Assembly (NCBI GenBank): GCA_963819695.1
Contig: CAWFXD010000003.1
Location: 248,001 to 312,000 of the forward strand
Direction of reading: 5' to 3'
Source: DASZIT01 sp963819695
GTDB taxonomy: Bacteria; Actinomycetota; Acidimicrobiia; Acidimicrobiales; RAAP-2
Length of the DNA stretch: 64,000 nucleotides
Shown here piece after piece: positions 18,327 to 26,828 of this stretch. Under the pieces are notes generated by a model. That model saw only the letters and a program-made list of their open reading frames with translations. It did no database searches and was not told where the DNA came from. A program made the position numbers and the translations under genes. The number at the start of each line of letters is the position of its first letter. Position 1 is the stretch's first letter.

Positions 18327-18680
18327 ATGGATCAGCAGCCGCGCCAGGTACCGACACTGAATTCAGAGCCCGCCGGAGCTGGGGATTGGCCGGCCCGGGG
18401 CGCCGACCTGGTCGAGACACTGGTCAGCCTCCTGCGGGACAAGACGGTACGGCCGCTGACTTTGGTGGCTCGGGCCATTGTCTTCGGCGTCATCGTGTTC
18501 GCCGCGGCGGTGACCACGGTGACCCTGGGCTCGATCGCCCTGGTGCGCCTGCTGACGGTGTACGCCTTCGCCGGCCGGGTATGGGCGTCCGACTTCCTGG
18601 TCGGGGCGGTGTTCGTCGCCGTCGGCATCATCGCCTGGAGCCTGCGGACGGACCGAAAGGCGGCGAGGGCGGCCAAATGA
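18327..18680 (+). CDS. small membrane protein with two helices, upstream of trxB
   Basis: 117 aa. A hydrophilic, Pro-containing N-terminus is followed by an amphipathic region (LVETLVSLLRDKTVRP) and two membrane helices (IVFGVIVFAAAVTTVTLGSIAL and FLVGAVFVAVGIIAWSL), then a basic tail. It resembles actinobacterial holin-X-like or phage-holin-superfamily small proteins, but I do not recognise a specific family. Its TGA overlaps the trxB ATG (AATGA), indicating coupled translation. ATG at 18327 is favoured by the leaderless -10 box. Confidence 0.75.
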   Translation: MDQQPRQVPTLNSEPAGAGDWPARGADLVETLVSLLRDKTVRPLTLVARAIVFGVIVFAAAVTTVTLGSIALVRLLTVYAFAGRVWASDFLVGAVFVAVGIIAWSLRTDRKAARAAK

Positions 18681-19642
18681 CCGAATCGAGGCAGGTCATC
18701 ATCATCGGCTCCGGGCCGGCGGGCCTCACCGCCGCCATCTACTCCTCGCGCGCCCAACTGTCTCCCCTGGTCATCGAAGGTGAGCCCTCCTCCACCAGCG
18801 ACCAGCCGGGAGGCCAGCTGATGCTGACCACCGAGGTGGAGAACTACCCGGGGTTCGTGAACGGGATCATGGGGCCCGAACTGATGCAGACCTTTCGGGA
18901 GCAGGCCGCCCGTTTCGGGACCGAATACGTCACCGCCAAGGTCAGCCGGGTCGACCTCTCCGCCCGCCCCTTCGGGCTGTGGGTCGGCGATCCCCAGGCC
19001 GACGAGCCCACCTACGCCGCCGACGCCCTGATCATCGCCACCGGTGCCCAATCGCTGATGCTCAACCTCCCCGACGAGGAGCGCCTCCTCGGCTACGGGG
19101 TTTCCACCTGTGCCACCTGCGACGGGTTCTTCTTCCGCGAGCGGGACATCGCGGTGGTGGGCGGTGGTGACTCCGCCCTCGAGGAGGCCCTGTTCCTCAC
19201 CCGGTTCGCAGATTCGGTCACGGTGATCCACCGGCGGGATGCCCTCCGTGCCTCCAAGGTCATGCAGCAACGGGCCCACGCCCACGACAAGATCAAGTTC
19301 CGATGGAACACCGTGGTCGAGGCGGTGCTCGGCGAGAACAAGGTTTCCGGCGTCAGCCTCCGGGACGTCACCACCGGCGAAGCCTCCACCCTGGACATCG
19401 CCGGGCTGTTCGTTGCCATCGGGCACGAGCCCAACACCGAGTTGTTCAAGGGCCAGCTGGAGTTGAGGGACAACGGCTACATCCGGACCTTCGACGGCGC
19501 CCGGACCAACGTCGAAGGGGTGTTCGCCTGCGGGGACGTCCAGGATCACTTCTATCGCCAGGCCATCACCGCCGCCGGTTCGGGGTGCATGGCGGCCATC
19601 GAGGCCGAGCGCTGGCTCGAGGAGCAAGAAGACGGAGTCTGA
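18677..19642 (+). CDS. trxB: thioredoxin reductase
   Basis: 321 aa FAD/NADPH enzyme that reduces thioredoxin. FAD-binding GSGPAGLTAAIYSSRAQL at the N-terminus, redox pair CATC (STCATCDGFFFRER, about residues 141-144), NADPH-binding GGGDSALEEALFLTRF, and the FAD motif GVFACGDVQDHFYRQAITAAGSGC. It lies 120 bp before trxA, the usual trxB-trxA pairing near the actinobacterial origin. Confidence 0.97.
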   Translation: MTESRQVIIIGSGPAGLTAAIYSSRAQLSPLVIEGEPSSTSDQPGGQLMLTTEVENYPGFVNGIMGPELMQTFREQAARFGTEYVTAKVSRVDLSARPFGLWVGDPQADEPTYAADALIIATGAQSLMLNLPDEERLLGYGVSTCATCDGFFFRERDIAVVGGGDSALEEALFLTRFADSVTVIHRRDALRASKVMQQRAHAHDKIKFRWNTVVEAVLGENKVSGVSLRDVTTGEASTLDIAGLFVAIGHEPNTELFKGQLELRDNGYIRTFDGARTNVEGVFACGDVQDHFYRQAITAAGSGCMAAIEAERWLEEQEDGV

Positions 19643-19761
19643 GGCGGCCGGAATCGATCGTCCCTGGCCACGGGAATGAATTCGTCCCCGGTGCCGTTGG
19701 TAGTGGTGCATCCGAAAATGTAGGGTGCACGGTCGACAAATGACCAGGAGGAGCAGCACCC

Positions 19762-20088
19762 ATGAGCGATACGATCACTACGTTGAGCGACGCTAGTTTT
19801 GACGAGCATGTCAAGTCATCAGACGTACCGGTGCTGGTGGACTTCTGGGCAGAATGGTGTGGCCCGTGCAAAATGATCGCTCCGGTGCTCGAAGAGATCG
19901 CCTCCGAGCAGGCCGGCAAGCTGAGCATCGCCAAGCTGAACATCGACGACAATCTCGATGTCACCCGCAGGTTCGATGTGATGAGCATCCCCACCCTCAT
20001 CCTGTTCAAGGATGGCGAGCCGGCGGCCCGGATCGTGGGGGCCAAGGGCAAGGGTCAGCTGTTGCAGGAGCTGGCCGAGCACCTCTGA
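19762..20088 (+). CDS. trxA: thioredoxin
   Basis: 108 aa, normal thioredoxin length, with the redox site WAEWCGPCKM and the cis-proline stretch SIPTLILFKDG. It is the general thiol reductant and substrate of the upstream trxB. AGGAGGAG lies about ten bases ahead of the ATG. A TAGGGT box about 35 bp upstream could serve as its own promoter. Confidence 0.97.
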   Translation: MSDTITTLSDASFDEHVKSSDVPVLVDFWAEWCGPCKMIAPVLEEIASEQAGKLSIAKLNIDDNLDVTRRFDVMSIPTLILFKDGEPAARIVGAKGKGQLLQELAEHL

Positions 20089-20142
20089 CCGGTCCGCCCC
20101 CGAAAGGGGCGCCATGACACCGGTTCCGCTGGTTTCGAGGGC

Positions 20143-21132
20143 GTGAGCCCCGGTTCCGCCATTCACCTGGCCGTCGATGACGTCGGCCCGGCGGTAGCCG
20201 ATGTGCAGCACCGGCTGCGGGCCATCGGCCTGTCGATCGGGCTCGACACCGTCGGTAGGTTCGGCCGGGGTACCCGGACCGCGCTCGAGGCATTCCAGTA
20301 CCGGCGGGGCCTCCGGGTGGACGGGGTCTGCGGCCCCCAGACGTGGTCGGCGCTGGTAGAGGCCGGGCGGCAGCTGGGAGACCGCTTCCTCTACCGGCGT
20401 ACCCCCATGCTCCGGGGCGACGACGTCGCTGAGCTGCAACAACGTCTCAGCGCCCTCGGCTTCGATACCGGCCGGGTGGATGGGATCTTCGGCGACCTCA
20501 CCTCGGCGGGGCTCGGGGACTTCCAGCGGAACGTCGGCCTCCCCGTCGACGGGATCGCCGGGGCGTCGACGGTGGCCGAGCTCGTCCGCTGCGGATCCCG
20601 TCACGGGGGCACCGAACTGGTGAGCTCGGTCCGGGACCGGGAGTTGCTCCGTCAGGCCCCGCGGACCCTGCCCGGCCGGCGGCTGGCCATCGGCGAAGAG
20701 GGTGGGCTGGACGCCACCGTCGGAGCCCTCCGTCGGCTGTTGGTCGGCCGGGGCGCGCTGGTCACCACCCATCACCACCCCGACGGCTCCATCCAGGCCT
20801 CCGAGGCCAACGCCAGCCGGGCCGAGGTCTATGTCGGGCTCCGATTGGATGTGAGCAAACGCCACTGCTCGACGGCGTACTACACCGGATACCGCTACTC
20901 CTCGCCGGGAGGGCGACGACTGGCCGAGCTGTTCCAGGCCACCCTGCCCGCCAAGCTCGGCGTCACCGACGCCGGTAGTCACGGCATGTCGCTCCCCGTC
21001 CTGCGCGAAACCCGGATGCCGGCGGTCATCTGTGAGGTCGGACCGGCGTCGTTGGTCGTCGAGCACACCCCGACCTTGGCTCGGGCCATCGTGGACGCCC
21101 TCACCGACTGGGTGGACACCCCCTGGGACTGA
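20143..21132 (+). CDS. cwlM: CwlM-like peptidoglycan-binding / amidase-fold protein
   Basis: 329 aa. Two PG_binding_1 repeats (VADVQHRLRAIGL...FGRGTRTALEAFQ and VAELQQRLSALGFDTGRVDGIFG) are followed by an N-acetylmuramoyl-L-alanine amidase_3 fold (about 175-325). In that fold the usual catalytic signature is degenerate: ...ALVTTHHHPDG, ASRAEVYVGLRLD and ICEVGPAS. Position after trxA and before parB matches mycobacterial cwlM, an essential regulator of MurA. The enzyme activity may therefore be secondary. The start is GTG at 20143. Confidence 0.85.
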   Translation: MSPGSAIHLAVDDVGPAVADVQHRLRAIGLSIGLDTVGRFGRGTRTALEAFQYRRGLRVDGVCGPQTWSALVEAGRQLGDRFLYRRTPMLRGDDVAELQQRLSALGFDTGRVDGIFGDLTSAGLGDFQRNVGLPVDGIAGASTVAELVRCGSRHGGTELVSSVRDRELLRQAPRTLPGRRLAIGEEGGLDATVGALRRLLVGRGALVTTHHHPDGSIQASEANASRAEVYVGLRLDVSKRHCSTAYYTGYRYSSPGGRRLAELFQATLPAKLGVTDAGSHGMSLPVLRETRMPAVICEVGPASLVVEHTPTLARAIVDALTDWVDTPWD

Positions 21133-21176
21133 GGTCGACTTGGCTACTGTCATTCGTGCTGACAAGTGTCGACCTC
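21131..21176 (+). terminator. inverted repeat after cwlM
   Basis: GAGGTCGAC and GTCGACCTC form a 9-bp stem with a 28-nt loop, starting inside the cwlM stop codon. Extra TTG/CAA pairing lengthens it with a small bulge. A terminator between the convergent cwlM and parB genes is the simplest reading. Confidence 0.5.
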
Positions 21177-21191
21177 AACCGCCTCTTGAAC

Positions 21192-21275
21192 TAATCCACA
21201 ACTTCGTGCACAGGTTGTGGACGAGTCTCCATTGAGGGTTAAGGAACGATCCCCACTTTGAGTAAGCATAATGCT
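21192..21275. other. AT-richer intergenic stretch with DnaA-box-like sites and dyads
   Basis: TAATCCACA (21192-21200, one mismatch to TTATCCACA) and an inverted GTTGTGGA (21214-21221) make an 8-bp dyad with TCCACAAC. An 11-bp palindrome AGCATAATGCT follows at 21265-21275. The stretch lies between convergent cwlM and parB, so it is not an obvious promoter for either. Confidence 0.45.
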
Positions 21276-21320
21276 CGACTTTACCCCCATTATGTCAAGC
21301 GTTACCACTCTCCGTGAGCT

Positions 21321-22274
21321 TTAGCCGGCTACTCCACTACTCTCCTGTGCACCGACCATCAATTTGTAGATGCGCTCGAGATCTTCGAGGGTGGCGAACT
21401 CGACCACCACTTTCCCCCGCTTGGCAGTCATGTCAACTTTGACCCTGGTGTTAAGGTGGGTTGAGAGTAGCTCCTCCAACTCGAGGATCCCCGGAGGCGG
21501 CAGTCGTCGCGGCGCGGCCGGATCAGGCTTCTTTCCACCTTTGGTCGAGGGTGATCTACCCTTAGGGTCGGGATCAGCCGCCCCGTCGGGCTCGCTGGGG
21601 GCCGACCGCTCCCTCACCATCTCTTCGACAGCCCGGACATTCAGGCTGTCGGCCACGATCAACTTGGCCAGCGATTCCTGGTAGGCCCGATCCGGGGTCC
21701 CGAGAATGGCCCGGGCGTGCCCGGCACTGATCTGGCCCTCGGCCAGCAGACGCTGGACGGCCGCCGGCAGCTGCAGCAACCGCAGCGTGTTGGTCACCGC
21801 GGTGCGGCTCTTCCCCACTCTGGTCGCCACCTGCTCGTGGGTGTAGTCGAAGTCCTCGATCAGCTGCTGGTAAGCGGCCGACTCCTCCAGCGCGTTGAGA
21901 TCCTGGCGGTGGAGATTCTCCACCAACGCCTGTTCGAGGCTGTGGGCCTCGTTCGACGCCTGGATGAGGACCGGCATGGTCTGGAGGCCGGCTCGTCGGG
22001 CGGCCCGCCACCGGCGTTCGCCGGCGATCAGCTCGAACTGGTCGGGTGCTCCCCCGACGATCTCCCGGACCAGCACCGGCTGGAGGATCCCCAGCTCCTT
22101 GATGGACGCCGCCAGCGCCGACATGGTGTCCTCGTCGAACTGGACTCTCGGCTGCAACGGGTTCGGCTTGATGCTGGTGAGCGGAACCTCGCGGAGCGCC
22201 GACGAGCGGTCGCTGACCACCTCGTTGGGGATCAGCGCACCAAGTCCTTTGCCCAGTCCGCTACGACGCGCCAC
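21321..22274 (-). CDS. parB: chromosome partitioning protein ParB
   Basis: 317 aa CTP-dependent DNA clamp that loads at parS. Start RRSGLGKGLGALIP is the ParA-contact region; GERRWRAARRAG is the CTP-binding motif; LVENLHRQDLNALEESAAYQ and THEQVATRVGKSRTAVTN form the helix-turn-helix that reads parS; the C-terminal end (ELEELLSTHLNTRVKV) dimerises. A Pro/Ser-rich linker lies before it. The ATG lies inside the end of parA (14-nt overlap). Two parS sites are 1.3-1.5 kb upstream. Confidence 0.97.
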   Translation of the reverse strand: MARRSGLGKGLGALIPNEVVSDRSSALREVPLTSIKPNPLQPRVQFDEDTMSALAASIKELGILQPVLVREIVGGAPDQFELIAGERRWRAARRAGLQTMPVLIQASNEAHSLEQALVENLHRQDLNALEESAAYQQLIEDFDYTHEQVATRVGKSRTAVTNTLRLLQLPAAVQRLLAEGQISAGHARAILGTPDRAYQESLAKLIVADSLNVRAVEEMVRERSAPSEPDGAADPDPKGRSPSTKGGKKPDPAAPRRLPPPGILELEELLSTHLNTRVKVDMTAKRGKVVVEFATLEDLERIYKLMVGAQESSGVAG

Positions 22275-23439
22275 CGCTGACCTCCTTCGCTAGTTCCCGG
22301 TAGGCGGTCGCCCCGCGGGATGCCGGGTCGAATGCCGTGATCGGCTGACCAAAGGAGGGAGCTTCCGATAGTCGGACGGTTCGGGGGATGATACTCCGAC
22401 ACACCCGGTTGCCGAAGTGCTCCCGCACCTCGGCGGCCACCTGGTCGGAGAGCTTGGTTCGGGCGTCGTACATGGTAAGCACGATGGTCGAGACGTCCAG
22501 CCCGGCATTGAGATTTGATGCCACCAGATGAACGTTGCGCATCAGTTGGCTCAACCCCTCCAGGGCGTAGTACTCGCATTGGATGGGGACCAGCACCTCG
22601 TCGGCCGCAGCCAGGGCGTTCACCGTGATCAGGCCCAGTGACGGGGGACAGTCGATCAACACGAAGTCAAAGTCGTCGATCACCGTTTCGATGGCCCGCT
22701 TCAGCTTCATCTCCCGGCTGAACGCCGGCACCAGCTCGATCTCGGCGCCGGCCAGGTCGATGGTGGCGGGGGCCACGAAGAGGTTCTTGGTGCTGGTGGG
22801 TTCGATGCAGTCCTCGAGCGAGGTGTCCCTCATGATGACGTCGTACATCGACCGCTCGAAATTCCGGGCGTCAATCCCCAGGCCGGTGGTGGCGTTCCCC
22901 TGGGGGTCGAGATCGATGACCAGGATCCGGAACCCGAGCTCGGCCAGGGCGGCACCCAGGTTGACCGAGGTGGTGGTCTTGCCCACCCCGCCCTTTTGAT
23001 TGGCCACCGCCAGGATCCGGGGGAGAGGGTTCTTCGAAGCCGCCTGGGCCACCGACCCGTCCGCCTCCGCCGGACTGGCGCCACCCGCCAATTCCGGCTC
23101 CGCCGTCACGGGGACTCCGGCCGCCACTGTTTCCGGCTCTTTTTTGGCCTTCTTCGTGGCAGGTGTCGCCGGCTCGGGCGGCGCCACCACTCGGGCCGTC
23201 TCGGGCTCAGGCTGGATCGTCGCGACGGGTTCGGAGGGGATTGGTTCCGGCGGGGGAGTCGGCGTCGGGTCCATGGCGACCCCGGCAGAAGTCTCAACCT
23301 CCTCGAGCGGGATCCGGGGGGATTCGACCACACTCACCGGCGACTCGGGCACCGGTTCCGGCGGTCCGGAGAACGGCTTCGGATCCCTCTTTCCCCGCAG
23401 GGAAGACGGATCTCGATCTCTGCGGCGGCCGCGCATCAT
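22261..23439 (-). CDS. parA: chromosome partitioning ATPase ParA with a long N-terminal extension
   Basis: 392 aa. The ParA ATPase begins near residue 140 (ILAVANQKGGVGKTTTSVNLG, deviant Walker A with the signature lysine), with LVIDLDPQGNATTGLG and LIDCPPSLGLITVNAL following. The first ~140 residues are Pro/Glu/Val-rich and charged, with no fold I recognise, and are longer than in most chromosomal ParA proteins. The start at 23439 has GAGGAG upstream and no better internal start. The extension may anchor ParA to a polar protein. Confidence 0.95.
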   Translation of the reverse strand: MMRGRRRDRDPSSLRGKRDPKPFSGPPEPVPESPVSVVESPRIPLEEVETSAGVAMDPTPTPPPEPIPSEPVATIQPEPETARVVAPPEPATPATKKAKKEPETVAAGVPVTAEPELAGGASPAEADGSVAQAASKNPLPRILAVANQKGGVGKTTTSVNLGAALAELGFRILVIDLDPQGNATTGLGIDARNFERSMYDVIMRDTSLEDCIEPTSTKNLFVAPATIDLAGAEIELVPAFSREMKLKRAIETVIDDFDFVLIDCPPSLGLITVNALAAADEVLVPIQCEYYALEGLSQLMRNVHLVASNLNAGLDVSTIVLTMYDARTKLSDQVAAEVREHFGNRVCRSIIPRTVRLSEAPSFGQPITAFDPASRGATAYRELAKEVSGGAS

Positions 23440-23528
23440 CGTCTCCTCGGAGCAACAGGGGTCAAGAACCCCATACTCCCCTTCATTGAAGTGCAGGTCA
23501 AGTCTTTTCGAGGCTGTTTCCGAGGCGG

Positions 23529-23544
23529 CGTTTCACGTGGAACA
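23529..23544. promoter_or_regulatory. parS site 1
   Basis: CGTTTCACGTGGAACA matches the parS consensus TGTTTCACGTGGAACA at 15 of 16 positions, 90 bp upstream of parA. It is the loading site of ParB and a centre for SMC recruitment near the origin. Confidence 0.93.
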
Positions 23545-23716
23545 GCGTCATGGCTCGATAACCCCAGGTCGAAGCGTCGAGCCGCGGACCCCCGCCCCAG
23601 GTCGGTCCGCCTCTCCGGAAGGAAATATCGGGAGTCTCGCGCCGCCCGACGGACGGCGGAGGCATGGTGGCCGGGAGACAATCCGGTGACGCCGCCGTCC
23701 AGCCGACCGGCCCGAG

Positions 23717-23732
23717 TGTTCCACGTGAAACT
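23717..23732. promoter_or_regulatory. parS site 2
   Basis: TGTTCCACGTGAAACT matches the parS palindrome at 15 of 16 positions. It lies between rsmG and parA, about 190 bp from site 1. Confidence 0.93.
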
Positions 23733-23792
23733 CCGTCCTTGAGTACTCCTAGGGCGACCGGTGTCGGGTGCGCCTGACACTTATCCCAGACG

Positions 23793-24464
23793 TCAGAACA
23801 GGGGCCTCTTGGTGGGAATCCCGGTCCGCCGAGGAAACTGTTCGGGCGTCTCGGATCGCTTCACGAGCACCTGGTAACCGAAGCGCTCTCGGTGGCGGCC
23901 GGCGGCAACCGGCACCAGCCCCAGGACCCCCAGACCCTCGACCGGCCACCGGTCCGCGACCCCGGCATCCGGGGGCTCGGAGACAACCAGGATTCCGCCC
24001 GTCCCGAGAAACGGGGCGGCACATTCGGCGGTCACCGCCGGCGACCCGAACGATCGGGCGGTCACCAGTTCGAACTTCCCCCTCAGGGCCGGAAGCCGCC
24101 CGGACTCCTCGGCCCGTCCCCTGACCACCGTGACCCGATCGGAGATCCCCCAGTCTCGGACCTCCTGGGCGAGGAATTGGGTCCGCCGCCGGTTGGCGTC
24201 CAAGAGCGTCAGCTCGGTGCCCGGCCACATCGCGGCCAGCACCAGGCCCGGGATTCCTCCGCCGGTACCCAGGTCGAGGGCGGAGTTGGGAGCTCTGCCC
24301 AGCTGGCTCTCCGCCATTCGGCAGAAACCGATGGCATGGTCGATTTGTTCGGGAATCGCCATCCCCCCCACGAACCCGAGTTGGGCGGAACGCTCGAGAA
24401 TCGGAGCCACCACCTCCGCCACATCCTTGTCGGTCGGCGAGAGATGGTCGGGAGGCGGTGGCAT
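23793..24464 (-). CDS. rsmG: 16S rRNA (guanine527-N7)-methyltransferase
   Basis: 223 aa from the ATG at 24464. SAM-binding motif ALDLGTGGGIPGLVLAAMWP, then ELTLLDANRRRTQFL and the ARSFGSPAVTAECAAPFL stretch are typical of RsmG/GidB. It modifies G527 in 16S rRNA; loss in other bacteria gives low-level streptomycin resistance. The frame is open 20 codons further upstream, but those codons run through the hairpin at 24515-24547, so the shorter start is preferred. Position between jag and parA is standard. Confidence 0.93.
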   Translation of the reverse strand: MPPPPDHLSPTDKDVAEVVAPILERSAQLGFVGGMAIPEQIDHAIGFCRMAESQLGRAPNSALDLGTGGGIPGLVLAAMWPGTELTLLDANRRRTQFLAQEVRDWGISDRVTVVRGRAEESGRLPALRGKFELVTARSFGSPAVTAECAAPFLGTGGILVVSEPPDAGVADRWPVEGLGVLGLVPVAAGRHRERFGYQVLVKRSETPEQFPRRTGIPTKRPLF

Positions 24465-24514
24465 GGCGGATCTTCCGGGCTCAGGGTCGGGCGGGCGGCA
24501 TCGGCATGAAGACA

Positions 24515-24547
24515 ACAATGGCACCGGGAACTACCCGGTGCCATTGT
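24515..24547 (-). terminator. 14-bp perfect hairpin between jag and rsmG
   Basis: ACAATGGCACCGGG aacta CCCGGTGCCATTGT is a perfect 14-bp inverted repeat with a 5-nt loop, in a short gap of an otherwise tightly packed operon. It most likely ends or attenuates the yidC-jag transcript. No clear U-tract follows. Confidence 0.7.
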
Positions 24548-24572
24548 CCACATCTACCGCGGGTGCTCGCGG

Positions 24573-25532
24573 TCAGGGTGCGGGTTCGATGACCACATAC
24601 CTCGACGGATCGTCTCCCTCCGATCGGGTCTGAACCCCCGCGATCTCGTTCACCGCATCGTGGACGACCTTGCGGTCGGCGGCGCTCATCGGCTCCAGGG
24701 CCCGCTCGGACCCGGATTCCTTCACCTCGTCCACAATCCCCTCGGTGAATCGCCGGAGGGCGGCGGACCGCTTCTCCCGGTACCCGCCCACATCCACCAG
24801 GATGCGATCGGTTCGGCTCTCCGATTGTCGCTGCACGAAGGTGCGAGTCAGGTCTTGCACCGCGGAGAGCGTGGCTCCCCGGGGCCCGACCAGCAGACCC
24901 AGGTTGTCGCCGGAAGCCGCGACTTCGACGGTCTCTTCGTCCAGCTCCCGAACGTCGATATCTGCCTGCAGGCCAAATTCGCGGATCAACCCGGCCATGA
25001 AGTCTTTCGCCGCCTCTCCTTGCTGGCCGATGGTCAGTGACTCCTCCACGATGCCCTCCTTCTCCTCCGGACCGCGTCCGGATCGTTGCTTCACCGATTG
25101 GCCGGCGCCGACGGGCGAGGTCCCGTTCCCCGCCGAACCCTCCCGCGCCCGCCGGTTGGGATCTGAGCCGTTGCCGGTTTCCGATTTCCCCCGGCGTGAG
25201 CCGTTCCGATTCCTGGCCTGAGAACCACCCTGTCGCGCCGGGTTCGCCTGGCGTCCGTCATCGCTGGATCCGTTCCTCCGCGGCGAGCGCTCGCCCGAGG
25301 ATCCGCCCCCGCTCCGGCGCTCAGGACGCTGCCGGCGTCCCCGCTTGGGCGGGGGAGTCACCGGCCGTACCCGGGCCTGGACTCTCGCCTCGCCTCTCAG
25401 CCGGCCGAAGAGCCCGGCTTTCGGCTCGCTGAGCACCACGAACTCCGCGTCATCCTCGGCCACGCCCAGCAGGTCAAGGGCTGATTCCCTTGCCTCGCTG
25501 AGCGACTTCCCACTAGCTTCCACCCACTCCAC
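24573..25532 (-). CDS. jag: Jag/KhpB RNA-binding protein
   Basis: 319 aa. The N-terminal Jag domain (residues 1-55: VEASGKSLSEARESALDLLG, PKAGLFGRLRGEARV) is joined by a long Arg/Gly/Ser-rich linker (about 60-165) to a KH domain (NLGLLVGPRGATLSAVQDL) and an R3H domain (FTEGIVDEVKE...EPMSAADRKVVHDAV). Jag proteins bind RNA and affect cell division and elongation in Firmicutes. GTG at 25532 begins three bases after the yidC stop. The linker is longer and more basic than usual. Confidence 0.94.
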   Translation of the reverse strand: MEWVEASGKSLSEARESALDLLGVAEDDAEFVVLSEPKAGLFGRLRGEARVQARVRPVTPPPKRGRRQRPERRSGGGSSGERSPRRNGSSDDGRQANPARQGGSQARNRNGSRRGKSETGNGSDPNRRAREGSAGNGTSPVGAGQSVKQRSGRGPEEKEGIVEESLTIGQQGEAAKDFMAGLIREFGLQADIDVRELDEETVEVAASGDNLGLLVGPRGATLSAVQDLTRTFVQRQSESRTDRILVDVGGYREKRSAALRRFTEGIVDEVKESGSERALEPMSAADRKVVHDAVNEIAGVQTRSEGDDPSRYVVIEPAP

Positions 25533-25535
25533 AGC

Positions 25536-26828
25536 TCATCGAGCCTTTCGTTCGCGTTTCGCCTTCGACCGAGGATGTTCCTTCGGCGCGGCCCCTTCCT
25601 CTGGCGGCGTCGCCGCCGCTCGATTGGGGCTGTTCCTCGTGCCTCGTGAGGCCGACCCGGGTTTCGGGTTCCGGTTGGATCCCGACCCGTTCGACCCGGT
25701 ACCCCGGGATGCATTCGGCTTTCCGGCGGTTGGGGCCGACCCGTTTCCGCCCGCGGCCGACTTGGCCCGGCCGTTGGCCCCGTTGTCCCGGGCATTGGCC
25801 GGAGTCGGCTTCGGCGCCGGCCGGCCGGTTCCTCCCGATCCACTTCGGCGGGTGGTGCCGGCGCTCGGCTTTGACGACGAGGGCGGCCGGGCCCGGGCGA
25901 TCTCTCGCTCGGTTCGGTCGGACTTGGAACCCGAGGGACCTCTGCCCGATGGCCCTTTGGGCGGGATGGCCTTGGAGCCTGCGGTGGTCCCCGGAGGGGG
26001 ACCGCCCACGATCCCGCGGCGGAACAGCACCTCTTGTGTCCCGATCCGGATCGCGCTGGAAAAGACAAAATAGACGTTGATGATTGCGGCAATATTTAGG
26101 TAAATCAATCCAAAAATAAGCGGCATGTATTTTTGCAACATGGCGGCCTGGGGGTTGGCCTGATTGGCGCCTGGGTTTCGGGCATTAAGCCGACTCATTT
26201 GCAGGTATTGCAAGCCGACCGAGGCCACCACCAACAGCAGATACGGAGCCCCGGCGATAATCGAACTGTGGTGGGAGAACAGCTTGAGGGCCCAGTCCAT
26301 ACCGAAGGAGTTCAATTGGCCATGAGCAGCCACGATGTCGTGGTACATCTTGGTGGTGTGGCCGATATACCGGGGCTCGGCCACCACGTGGGCGGGAACC
26401 AACGTCTTCAGCCCACCGACGATCGACGACTTGGCCGGGATGGTGACGGTGTTGGTAATTCCCCGAATCACATCGTACAGAATGAGGAATGCGGGCATCT
26501 GCAATAGCATCGGCAGACAGCCAGAAGCCGGGTTGACTTTGTGCTCCTTGTAGAGCTTCATCATTTCTTCGTTGAGAACCGCCCGGTTCTCGGCGCCCTT
26601 GTACTTCTGCTGGAGCTTCTTCATCTCCGGCCCCAGCGCCTGCATCGCGGCCATGTTCTTGGTGCTCTTGACGGTGAGCGGGGTGAGGACGGCCATGATG
26701 GCAATGGTCAACAGGGCGACGTCGACCGGGTAGATGGGGATGAACGAGTACAAGATGGCCAGGAAGTCGGCGACCGCCTTCAGCAGCGGCTGGAAGACCG
26801 ACCCGATGGAGTGACTGATGGAGCTCAT
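25536..26828 (-). CDS. yidC: membrane protein insertase YidC/Oxa1
   Basis: 430 aa. The five-helix Oxa1 core lies at residues 20-265: YPVDVALLTIAIMAVLTPLTVKS, MAAMQALGPEMKKLQQKYKG (cytoplasmic hairpin), SGCLPMLLQMPAFLILYDVI and MLQKYMPLIFGLIYLNIAAI. It inserts proteins into the membrane, alone or with SecYEG. A Gly/Ser/Arg-rich tail of about 160 residues ending in KAKRERKAR may touch ribosomes. Codons for the last core helix (26060-26145) are strikingly AT-rich compared with the gene. Start overlaps yidD by four bases. Confidence 0.96.
   Translation of the reverse strand: MSSISHSIGSVFQPLLKAVADFLAILYSFIPIYPVDVALLTIAIMAVLTPLTVKSTKNMAAMQALGPEMKKLQQKYKGAENRAVLNEEMMKLYKEHKVNPASGCLPMLLQMPAFLILYDVIRGITNTVTIPAKSSIVGGLKTLVPAHVVAEPRYIGHTTKMYHDIVAAHGQLNSFGMDWALKLFSHHSSIIAGAPYLLLVVASVGLQYLQMSRLNARNPGANQANPQAAMLQKYMPLIFGLIYLNIAAIINVYFVFSSAIRIGTQEVLFRRGIVGGPPPGTTAGSKAIPPKGPSGRGPSGSKSDRTEREIARARPPSSSKPSAGTTRRSGSGGTGRPAPKPTPANARDNGANGRAKSAAGGNGSAPTAGKPNASRGTGSNGSGSNRNPKPGSASRGTRNSPNRAAATPPEEGAAPKEHPRSKAKRERKAR

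Noticed and set aside
21133..21320. parS sites in the cwlM-parB gap
   Set aside because: No TTTCACGTG core is present; the dyads there resemble DnaA boxes instead.
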